This document shows, piece after piece, positions 1 to 8,900 of a stretch of DNA of 64,000 bases. Both the position numbers and the translations under genes were made by a program. How positions within the stretch are numbered: position 1 is the stretch's first letter; each line of letters starts with the position of its first letter. This stretch comes from Closterium sp. NIES-65. Its lineage: Eukaryota; Streptophyta; Zygnematophyceae; Desmidiales; Closteriaceae. A model generated the notes under the pieces. It saw only the letters and a list, made by a program, of their open reading frames with translations, was not told where the DNA came from and ran no database searches. The stretch lies in NCBI GenBank assembly GCA_948144175.1, contig CANXME010002454.1:62001-126000 (forward strand). The letters are read 5' to 3'.

Positions 1-570
1 GTCCCTGCGGCCTCACCTGCTGCAGTCTGTGCGGCCTCACCTGCTAGAATCTGCTCAACCTCAACTGCTGCGGCTATTTCAGCCTCACCTGCTGCGCTCC
101 CTGCGGCCTCACCTGCCCTGGTCCCGCCTGCAGCCTCATCCGCTGTGGTCCCTGCAGCCTCACCTGCTGCAGTCCCTGCTGCCTCACCTATTGCAGTCCC
201 TGCGACCTCACCAGCTGTAGACTGTGCAGCCTCACCTGCTAGAGTCTGCCCAACCTTACATGCTGCAGCCCTCGCAGCCTCACCTGCTGCGTCCGCCGCA
301 GCCTCACCTGCTGCGGCCCCTGCAGCCCCGCCTGCTGCGCTCCCCGCAGCCTCGCCTGCTGCGCTCCCTGCAGCCTCGCCTGCTGCGCTCCCTGCGGCCT
401 CACCTGCTGCGCTCTCTGCAGCCTCCCCTACTGCGCTCCCTACAGCCTCACCTGCTGCGCTCCCTGCAGCCTCACCTACTGCGCTCTCTGCGGCTTCACC
501 TGCCATGGTCCCTCCTGCAGCCTCACCCGTTGTGATCCCTGCAGCCACACCTGCTGTGGTCTGTGCGGCC
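1..570 (-). repeat. 24-bp coding minisatellite in the LINE reading frame (L0)
   Basis: Imperfect tandem 24-bp units, of the type GTCCCTGCAGCCTCACCTGC plus TGCA on the + strand, encode an octapeptide close to A-A-G-E-A-A-G-T on the minus strand. Units vary mainly at third positions and at the T/S/A residue. Unit number differs between LINE copies, always in frame in the copies with an open frame. Confidence 0.85.
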
Positions 571-1391
571 TCGCCTGGTGCGGTCCCTATAGCCTCCTCT
601 GCTGCGGTTCCCCCAGCCAACACAGCTGCAGGTTCCGTGGCCCCTACTCCTGCAAAACCTGTCTCCATGGCCTCTGCCCTTTGCCTGGCTAGAGTCACGG
701 TCCCTGCCGCCCCTTCCCGTGCAGCCTCTGCCGCCCTTTCCCGTGCAGCCGCTGCTGCCCCTTCCCTTGCAGCCTCTGCTGCCCTTTCCTCTGCAACCTC
801 TGCTGCCCCTTCCCCCACAACCCCCATTGCCCCTTCCCGTGCAGCCTTTGCTGCCCCATCCTCTGCAGCCTCTGCTGCTCCTTCGCACACACATTCACTT
901 ACCCCTTCCCGTGCAGTGTTAGCTGCAAGTTCCCCCCTGGCTCTGCCCCCTCCCGCTTCTATGTGCTTGGGGGTGCTAGTAGGATTAAGTGTTTTCACAA
1001 GTAATCTGGTTTGCGAATGGGAAGTAGCGAGTGAGTTGGGGGATCTCTCCACTTGGCATGCATGGGTGCCGTCCCCGCTGTCACCTGAAGGGGGGGTAGG
1101 CTGGGATGGGGCCGCGGGGGTAGGGCGCGGTTTTGAGCGTGCTGGCTCCTCTTTGTGTATTTCCTCCAGTGGGGCTTGGCGTTCCTCTGTTCCATCCTCT
1201 TCAAGGGTACGCTTCTGGCCCCTAGGGTCGGATTGTGTGAGTGTTTTCGCTTGGTCAGGTGTGTGTTGTTTCTTCCTGACTGTTGAAGTGGGGGGAGTGG
1301 GAGAGTAGGGGGTGGCTCGGCTGCGGGACCTCCCAGATCGCCGAGGGGCTCCCGGGTCTGCCTTTTCCCCACTCGCGGGGTGCTGGGGCAT
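3..1391 (-). CDS. LINE polyprotein, N-terminal part (copy L0)
   Basis: The first ATG (MPQHPASGEK...) is at 1391-1389 and the frame stays open to the window edge. I chose it because the same ATG opens the frame in L1-L4 and lies 2 nt after the stop of an upstream C-rich frame. The visible residues are a basic, Ser/Thr/Arg-rich N terminus (about 1-160), then an Ala/Gly/Glu-rich low-complexity region encoded by the 24-bp minisatellite. L0 keeps 441 bp (316-756) that L1 lacks, so it represents the longer form of this region. No catalytic domain is in view, and intactness beyond the window cannot be judged. Confidence 0.75.
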   Translation of the reverse strand, partial: MPQHPASGEKADPGAPRRSGRSRSRATPYSPTPPTSTVRKKQHTPDQAKTLTQSDPRGQKRTLEEDGTEERQAPLEEIHKEEPARSKPRPTPAAPSQPTPPSGDSGDGTHACQVERSPNSLATSHSQTRLLVKTLNPTSTPKHIEAGGGRARGELAANTAREGVSECVCEGAAEAAEDGAAKAAREGAMGVVGEGAAEVAEERAAEAAREGAAAAARERAAEAAREGAAGTVTLARQRAEAMETGFAGVGATEPAAVLAGGTAAEEAIGTAPGEAAQTTAGVAAGITTGEAAGGTMAGEAAESAVGEAAGSAAGEAVGSAVGEAAESAAGEAAGSAAGEAAGSAAGEAAGSAAGGAAGAAAGEAAADAAGEAARAAACKVGQTLAGEAAQSTAGEVAGTAIGEAAGTAAGEAAGTTADEAAGGTRAGEAAGSAAGEAEIAAAVEVEQILAGEAAQTAAGEAAG

Positions 1392-3978
1392 TGTTACGGA
1401 GGCAGCATGCCTGGCGGTGGCGGTGTGAGTTGCTGGAGTTGGCTCAAGAGGGCGTCAAAGGGGGAAGGGACTCCCTGGCAGAGGCCGGGGTGCGGGGGGT
1501 TAGCTTGGGGAAATGGAAAAAGGGTGGGGAAAGCGGTGCGCAGTGGGTGGAAGAGAGGGTAGAGGGGGCCTGGCAGTTGGAGGGGATTGGGGCCCAAGGG
1601 GGGGGCGGGCTGGGGGCCGGTTGAGAGGGGAAGTGTTGGCGGGCTGTAGTGGAGGTGGGGGGGGCGGGGGTGATGTAGTGGTGGGTGAGCAGGGTGTGGG
1701 GACAGGTGGTGGGCCAGAGGTGGGGAGGGCAGGGCAGAATTCCACGGGAGGTGGGGGTGGGCAGGTGGAGCCAAGTGGGGAAGGAAGGGTGGGGAACAGA
1801 GAGGAAGGGGCAAAGGGTAGTGGGTAGTCGAGTTGGCGTGAGCCTGGTAGCGGGTAATGAGAAGGTTGGAAGGCGGGGGGTGAGAACGTGGGAGAGCCGA
1901 GAGGGCACCGAAAGGAGGCGCTGTGGTAAATGCAGAATAGGATGCGGGGCCGGGAAACAGGGGACAGAGGGAATTGGGGAATTGATGAAGGGTGATGAGT
2001 GCGGATGGGCGAGCCCCAGGGGGGAGGAAATATGGAGGGTGTTGGAGAAGGGGGAGACTGGGGGGGGTTGGGGTAGGGTGTTGGAAGGCACCAGGGGCAG
2101 GAACAGGGGGTGCAGAGGTTGGCTGGGGGAGGGAGAGGCGGTCTGGTGCCGCGGAAAGGCGGACGGAGGTTGGGGACGGCACAGCGCAGGGAGCAAAAGC
2201 AAGGGGTGTAGACCCTGGCTGGGGGTAGGAACGGCAGTGTGGAGTTAGGGAGAGGTAGAGGGAGGCTGGGGTAGGTGGCTGGATTGCGCAGGGAGCAGGG
2301 GCAGGGGGTGTAGAGATTGGATGGGGGTGGGAAAGGCGGCGTGGTGTCGGGTGGCCGCAGTTGGGTCCTCGAAGGGCCTGGCAGGGCAGGATGCAGAGGT
2401 GCAGCCCACGCTGGATGCGGAAGTAGCTGGGGGGGAAAAGGGAGGCTGGAGGGGGAGGGACGGCTCGTAGAGGTGTGGGGGGCAGAGTGGGAGTGGGGAA
2501 GGCAGGAGGGGGGGTGGAGGAGGGACGTTGTGGACAGTGGAGTGGGGGAACATGCGGGTGATGATAGGGAGAAGCCGGGGGGGGGGGGGGGGGGGAGAAG
2601 GGGGAGGTGGTATGAAGTGGGCGAGGGTGACGCACGGGCGGAGCGCGGCGGTACTAAGGGCACGGAGACGGGGGGCTGGGGGGAGAAAGGCCTGCTTGAG
2701 GGCGTGGTGGGGGATAAGGGGAGAGGGGCGGTAATGCTGGTGGGCAAAAGGGGAGGGTGTGGTGTAGTATGATGAAACAGAATGGGGGGGTGGCGGACTG
2801 GATGGGGCCCTGGAGGGTTGGGAGAACAAGGTGTAAGCTGCCGTTCTGATTTTTCCTGTTTTTTTTTTCCGATTTATATGAATTTCTTTTTCTTTTCTTT
2901 TTTCCTTGAAGTTGTTTCCTCTTATTTCCTACGGTTTCCAGAAACAGGGCGGCCTCTGCTAGCTAAGCGCCGTTAGGGAAAGAGGTTAGGTGGCGGGGTG
3001 GCTAAAGCGCGTGTGTGAGGGGGAAAGGGGCGGTGTGAGCAGGGAGGTGACTATGTGGGTGGCGACGGGGTAAGATTACGACGTGTGGGTGGCATGCACG
3101 AGTGCGCGACGAGGCATGGCAGGGTGGGAGTGAGCAAAAGGGGAGTGGGGCGGCTTGTGTGCCAAACGTGGGCGGCTAAAACGCTCTAGGCAGAAAACGC
3201 GCTTCGGGAGGCGCGCAAGGGGAGGGCTGCTTAAACGCTACGAACGCAGCAATTTCGCCTCCCTCCGCGCTGCCTTTCCCTGGCGGTAAGCGCCCCGTGC
3301 GCGGTTCCGTCTACGTTGCGGCTAGATTGAACGGGCGGGGAAAACGAGTGCGTGACTAAACATGATAGGCGACGAGAAAGCGTGCTTGGAAACGCGCGGC
3401 TCTTCGAATTAGGGTTTCGATAAAGGAGGGCGCACCGAAAGGGAAGGAAGAGTGCTAACTACGGGCGGAAGCTAAGCTCAGTGACTTCGAGAGAGGGAAA
3501 CCGCGGGAAAAAACTCGGTATTTGCTAATCGCTTCGAATAGCAAAGCCGTGGGCAGAAAAGAGCGGGGGGATAAGGGAGAGTGTCGAGAGAGGGGATGGG
3601 CGGGAACACCGTGTCTGGCGGAGTTGTGGTTGTGAGTCGCGCGCGCTGTTACACTCCGCGGGCGAACTTCGCGTCAACGCCCCACCTCCCGTTACACCGG
3701 CTGCAGCGCGTCCGCAGCGATCCCGCGATGGCGGGGTCGAACAAACGGTTCCGTAACACCCCGCGAGTTCCGTTTCCGAGACTCCTGAGGGTCGCGCGCG
3801 AAACTCGCGACCCCCGTTCCGTCGAACTCCACAGTCGAAACTGGAAAACTAACCGTTGGAAACGCTTATAACTATAACATAAACAACTATCACAATCACT
3901 TTGTCCTTAAGCAACTCGAAATAGTAGGTTTAGGAGGCTCCTTAGTAGGCAGCCATGGCTAGGTAAGCTAGGTCAAGG
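1392..3978 (-). other. LINE 5' leader (L0)
   Basis: No gene is recognised here. Three zones are visible. 1392-2840 is almost homopurine and G-rich on the + strand, including a G run of about 20 at 2577. 2850-2935 is T-rich on the + strand. 2940-3978 is a balanced, CpG-rich kilobase. An exact 12-base match to 5S positions 50-61 (AGCTAAGCGCCG) sits at 2961-2972. A perfect 8-bp inverted repeat with a 9-nt loop (GGGTCGCG...CGCGACCC) lies at 3789-3813. Frames on the C-rich strand are open in all three phases because C/T-rich DNA lacks stop codons, so I do not call them genes. The promoter is presumably here but no element can be assigned. Confidence 0.6.
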
Positions 3979-4047
3979 GCTAAGCGCCAGTGGGCGAGAG
4001 CAGTACTGGGCTGGGTGACCTCCCGGGAAGTCCTCGTGTTGTACCCA
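3979..4047 (+). pseudogene. 5S rRNA gene, 3' part (positions 51-119) next to L0
   Basis: This matches positions 51-119 of the intact 119-bp 5S genes in the window, with one substitution in box A (GCGCCAG for GCGCCGG). The first 25 bases (3979-4003) are the right copy of the L0 target-site duplication. Box A lacks only position 50. The intermediate element and box C are complete, so the internal promoter may survive although the first 50 nt of the rRNA are replaced by LINE sequence. Confidence 0.92.
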
Positions 4048-5543
4048 TTTATGCCCCTTGCTCGGCACGTGCCGGGGGAGGGGCAAGCGGGAAAAAGAAA
4101 GGACGATTTTAGCGCGTCCGATTCTTTCATTTTCGTTTTTTTGCCCAAACAACGACCCAGCGGGGTGGGGGGCCCCCGGGGAGGCTTGCCCGTGCGAAGA
4201 AACGCCCCGTGCGCACCACCGTTGGGCGGTTGGAAGCCGCACACGGTCGCGGGGGTGCAGAGCGGAAACGGGCAGCCGGGGGAGGGTGGGGGCGGTTGGA
4301 TGGGACTTGGGGTGTACGGGGGGCAGGGGAGTTGAGGGGGCAAGGGGAGGGGCAGCAACGGGCAGGGGCTGGGCCAACTGAGGGCACGGAAAAGGGGCGG
4401 GCAGAGGGTGAGCAGAGGGGCGAGCGATGCAAGGGTGGCACCATAGGGGGGAAACCAGTTGCACGGAGGTGGGAGGTGAGGGGCGTGCGAGGGGGTGGGA
4501 AAGGGGCAGGGAGGGGCAGAATGGGAGGATGTAGGTGGGGGGGGTGGGGGAGGGGAGTGTGCGTGTGTGTGTGTGTGTGTGAGAAAGAGAGAGAGAGAGA
4601 GAGAGAGGGAGGGGGGGATTGAAGGGTGGGAGGGGGGCTGGTCGTGGGGATGGGCTGATGGTGGTAAGAGGGCAGCAGGGATGGGGAGAAGGGAGCGTAA
4701 CGAGGGGAGAGCAAAGGGCAGGGGGGGAGGAAGGGAGGGGCAGGGAGGGAAGAGGCTGAACGTACAAAGGGGGGAAACGAGGGGCATGGATGATAGGAAA
4801 CGAGGGCAGGGGTGTGGGAAATCAAGGGCAGGGAGGAGAGAAGCAATGGGTGAGGGGAAAACAAGGGAGGGGCAGACGGGGGGCAGGGAGGGAAGAAACG
4901 TGGGGCAGGGAGGGGAGAAGCCAAAGACAGGGGCATGGGCAGGCGGGGGCAGGGAGGGAGCAAAGGAGAGGCACGGAGAAAGAAAGGGAGGCGCGGGGAG
5001 GGGAGAAACCGGGCGTGGGGGGGGCGGAAAATGAGGGGCAGGGCGGGGAGGAGGGAGGGGCAGGGAGGGGAGAAGCTGAGCACACGGAGGGGGGAAAGGT
5101 GAGGCAGGGAGGTAGGAAGCCAAGGACAAGGGGGGGGAGAGTGGGGGGGGGCAGGGAGAGGGGGGAGGTGGGGAGCGGGGAAAGGCGGCGAGGGGCAGGG
5201 AGGGGAGAAACCAAGCATAGGGGGGCGAGATACGAGGGGCAGGGTGCGGATTGAGGAGGGGCAGGGAGTGGAGTGGGTCGGCGAGGGGAAGGAAGAGGCG
5301 TGCAGCAGAGGAGGGGAGGGGGGAGGAGAAGGTAAAGGAGGGGAGCGCACGGGCGGGGAGGAGCGAATGGCGGGCGGTGGGAAACGGCGAGGGGGGGCAG
5401 GGAGGGTCAAAAGAGGCGGCAAGGGAGCGGGCACGCGGAGGGTAGGGGCGGGGGGAGCGGATGGCATGAGGGGGCAGGGGGTGTGACTATGAAGGGGGGG
5501 ACCCGGGCAAGGGGTGTGTAGCGGTCGGGGCACGAGGTTGACG
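4048..5543 (+). repeat. 5S intergenic spacer, unit 1
   Basis: Non-transcribed spacer of the 5S repeat, about 1.5 kb. The first 100 bp hold T runs (TTTT about 60 bp after the gene, then T7-T8) that could stop Pol III. The rest is strongly purine-rich on the + strand, with degenerate subrepeats of the type GGGGCAGGGAGGGGAGAAAC and many G runs. A (GT)n(GA)n microsatellite lies at 4557-4607. The open frames found on either strand are compositional, and no gene is supported. Confidence 0.85.
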
Positions 5544-5617
5544 TGGTACGATCATACCTCGGCTACTACGCCGGACCCATCAGAACTCCGAAGCTAAGCG
5601 CCGGTGGGCGAGAGCAG
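5544..5617 (+). pseudogene. 5S rRNA gene, 5' part (to position 75) next to L1
   Basis: The 5' part of a 5S gene, from TGGTACGATCATACC to ...GAGAGCAG. It has one base missing in the GGATCCCAT segment relative to intact copies. It ends at native position 75, where the L1 3' end begins. Box A and the intermediate element remain, but box C and the 3' end are lost, so this fragment cannot make 5S rRNA. Confidence 0.93.
5593..5617 (+). repeat. Target-site duplication of L1, left copy (25 bp)
   Basis: Identical over 25 bp to 22622-22646 on the other side of L1; it corresponds to 5S positions 51-75. A duplication this long is typical of target-primed reverse transcription with widely staggered nicks. 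Confidence 0.93.
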
Positions 5618-5970
5618 ATATTCATTATTAGGGGAAGAGCAAATACAAGCCGAATATAATGGTTTTTCCAAGACTAGGAAATTTTGACATAGCCTTATCG
5701 CTATGAGGACGGTATATATATTTTGTAGGAAAAGGGGGAAAGAAAGGAAAGGAAGGAAGGATGAAGGAGTAAGAAGAAGTGGTAGGGAAAAGAAGAGGGT
5801 GGGAGGAAGAGAAGGGAAGGATAGAAGAAGGGAACTGAAAGAGGGAGGTGGGAAGAGAAAAGGAGAGAGGGAGAGAGACTAAGGAGGAGGAAGCACCAAA
5901 GGACCACAACACGGCAGCAACCCGCACGACCGCACGGGCACAGCGTTTCAAGCACAGCCACTATTGTTTT
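5618..5970 (-). other. LINE 3' UTR (L1)
   Basis: About 350 bp between the stop codon and the 5S junction. It is GA-rich on the + strand (GGAAAGAAAGGAAAGGAAGG type). It has no poly(A) or simple 3' tail. The last bases are probably the part read first by the element's reverse transcriptase. Confidence 0.75.
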
Positions 5971-8900
5971 TTACACATATGCATCATATATATACTGCAT
6001 ATCAGCCACACTCTCGAAGCACCCTGTGACGTGGTGCCAAGTACCCTGCCCCGCACCCAGTGGGACTGGTGCGGGCATCCACCCGTCGTCGGATCTCCCT
6101 AACTGCCGCACCGCATGCTGGATCATGCATTGAGCCTGCGCGCGCTGCAGTGCAACGGAGAGGCGTGTAGTGAGTCCTGCCTCAAATATCCGTGCCGATC
6201 CGTCATCCCCCCCACCTCTATCCCTTCTCCGCTGTGCTATCCTCTTTGCGCAGAGCCCCAGAAACTGACGCAGCGGCTCACTGAGAAGGCCAAAGGTCTC
6301 CGCCACGCACGCGTAAAAGTGTGGTGCCGGCTGCAGCCCCTCTAAATGCGGCCCCCAGTGCCGCAGCTTCTCCTGCACCCGCCTAGCTGCTGCCACTCCA
6401 ATTTGTGTGGGGGTCGCCCGTCTCAGCTGCACGTTCCCCTCCCGCTGTGGATCCGCTATGGAGACATCCACAAGAACCATCAGACCCTGGCTAACGTCGC
6501 GGCAGGTGAGGTCTGGGATGCGGGAGGCGGTGCCTACACGGCCTGTGTGTCCGACTGGTCCCTGCTGTTGCGCTGGCTGCTGCCCTGTCTGGTCCCTTGG
6601 TGCCTCCTCTCCGATCGTCTCTCTCCCCCTCTCCTCTCCTCCATCCACCTGTCCTCTCCCCTCCCCCTCTCTACCCTCCCCCAACCCTCCCAACCCCCCT
6701 GCTCCATCCCCTGCTGCCTCTCTCACTCCCTGGCCCTCCCCTCCCAATCCCGCTGCCCCTCCTGTACCTCCGTCCGCTCTCTGCTGCTCCCGCCCCTGCC
6801 CCACCTCCGAGGCCGAACCTGGAGGCGCGGCGCCCTGGGCCCGCGGCCTCCACTGGCTCTCCTGCTGCTGCCTGTGTTGTCTCCCCTCCCCGTCCTGGCC
6901 CGTCTGCTCCCCCTGCCGTCCCCTCTGCCCACCTGTCCCTCGCTCCACCTGACCCCGCAGCTGGTGCTGTCCCCAATGTCCCCCGCCACCCGGCTGTCCC
7001 GCCTCGCCTCTCTGCTCCCCCGGTCCCTCAGCCCGCGTCCCCTCTCCCACCACTGGCTGTCCCAGTAGTCTCGCTCGAGCCGCCTCCAACTGTGTGAACA
7101 GCGTAGAGTCCTCCACCTTTACCGCGAAGCCCGCCTCGACCGCAAAGTCTCGAAGCATGTACTTCACCGTGTCGTGGATGGTAGTGGCGACCCCGTAGCG
7201 CGGGCACCGGACCGCGTGATGAGGCACCATCATGTCGTCAATCGCCTGTCCGCAGGAGCACTGACCTGCAAGGGCTAATTGGGGGATCGGGAGGCCAAGA
7301 CGAGAAGATGAAGCCGCCTGCCACAGCGCCTCCGGGATGCGCAGTGGGTCAGCGTACGGCACCGACGTCAACCACGCCCCTGCACCTCCTCCCTGAAGGG
7401 AAGTCAAACGGGCAAGGTGCAAGGGAGAGGCGTGACGGGCACGCACGGCCTCCAAGGCCTGCGCCTCCAGAAGACGGCTCGCTCCTGCAAAAAGGGAATC
7501 GGGGGAGGCAGAAGCGCAGGAGGGCCAGGGGGGAAGGAGAGAGAGAACGTCAGGTGGGAGACCCTCTAGCGCCGTCTGCAGAGCCCGGTCGATCTGCTCT
7601 GGCTCACCTGAAGCGAAGCTCTGCCGAAACACCTCGCCACACGCAGGGAGAGAACAGAGAATGGGAGCACACTGCACCCAGGAGCACACGAAACTCACCG
7701 GGGCAATGCGTGCCATGCGACGAATGCCGAAACCCCCGAGACGAATGGGGAGGAAGATCTGGTCTAGGGCGGCCTCTCGGACGTCCTCGCAACAAGCCCA
7801 GGTCCCTGAAGCTAAAAGCTGCTGAAATGTCTCTCCCAGGCGTGCGTTCCACCGTGTAAAACTAGAGATCACTGCGGGCGAATGAGGGACGGTCCTCGAC
7901 AGGTACTGCGGACGAGTGCTGACACACGCCGACAGAAGGCGGGCAGCTGTCTGGGGCTGGCGCAACCTCGGAAGCCAAGGTAGCACCCGCCCCATCCTCT
8001 CGAGACGATCCGGGAGACTCTGCTCCACGAACGAAACGGTGCCTACCGGTACGCCTGTCACGGTGAGCCCTCGGCGTGCGACCTCGATCCCTAGGCCCGT
8101 GAAGGCCTCCAGATCCCTGGACAGAAAGGACTCTGTCTGGTAGACGAGGCACTTGTGCGGCTGGGCTGCAAGGCCCATCTCGCCCAAGCGCCTCACGATC
8201 TCGGTAAAGTGGTGCAGCACCCTGTCTGGGGGACCTAGCACGTACGTGTCATCGGCGTACGACCAGAGCTGGACATCCCCCTCCACCAGAACCGGCTCCA
8301 AAGCAAGACGCTGTGTCAGAGCGTACAAGAAGGGGCTGAGAGGGTCTCCCTGGCGAGTGCCCCGCTCCGAGTGCATCGTGACCACTCCCGTGCCTGACCT
8401 GTAGTGGAGATCCGAGGGCGTCCCGTAGAAGAGGCCGATGAAGGGGATCAGGCACTGAAACTCCGGGCTGGCCTGCAGCGCCTGGAACATCCTGTCTCGG
8501 TGGAAGGAGTTAAAGGCATTCGCCACATCTGGCTGCAGGACCACCCAGTCTGGGTGGTCAGCCAGAGCGCGGCGGACGCCTCTAACTACGACCTCTGTCC
8601 CGCACGTAACCCCCACCCCAAACTGCTGTGACGCCAAGAAGACCCTCGCCATCTGGTCACGTAGCTGGAGACAGACTGCACGAGAAAGAATGCGGACCAA
8701 AACCTCGCCGATGGCAATCGGCCGAACATCCATGTTCGACTTCGCCAGAGCCACGAGGGTGGAAGACGCTAGCAAGGAGCGCGCAGCTGGAGCGCAACGG
8801 CCTCGAAGCCACTGCTGGTACACGGCAAGGAGGAAATGGAGACTCTGAGGGAAAGCTAGGAAAGTGTCTCGCAGGTGCTCAGCGACCCAACCGGACGGTA

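Larger units (their letters stand above)
1..3978 (-). mobile_element. 5S-targeted LINE copy L0, 5' portion (cut by window edge)
   Basis: This is the 5' part of a non-LTR retrotransposon on the minus strand. It matches L1 (5618-22621) base for base over long stretches, at an offset of 12172 around the start codon. It holds the N-terminal coding region (to 1391), a G-rich leader and a CpG-rich terminal kilobase. Its 5' end abuts 5S position 51 at 3979, exactly as in L1. The RT and endonuclease parts lie outside the window. L0 shares diagnostic variants with L1, such as the absence of one minisatellite segment present in L2-L4 near 50-80, so the two form one sublineage. Confidence 0.92.

Noticed and set aside
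2577-2600. Direct repeats of the 5S spacer and leader as a CRISPR-like array
   Set aside because: Repeats are degenerate purine tracts without regular spacers, and the context is eukaryotic nuclear DNA.
3600-3850. A tRNA gene in the CpG-rich leader (GGGTCGAAC resembles part of a B box)
   Set aside because: No matching A box, no cloverleaf and no TTTT terminator at the expected distance.
3581-3871. A 96-codon + strand frame in the LINE terminal leader (also 22224-22514, shorter at 39711-39974)
   Set aside because: Antisense to the element, no recognised domain, length not conserved in L2, and lost with the truncated end of L3.
4127-5533. Long Pro-rich (minus) and Gly/Arg-rich (plus) frames in every 5S spacer
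   Set aside because: They are a product of homopurine spacer DNA, open in several frames at once, and change phase with G-run length between units.
6346-7068. + strand frames of 160-240 codons opposite the RLE and Gly/Gln insert
   Set aside because: Shadows of the minus-strand LINE frame, colinear with it in all copies.
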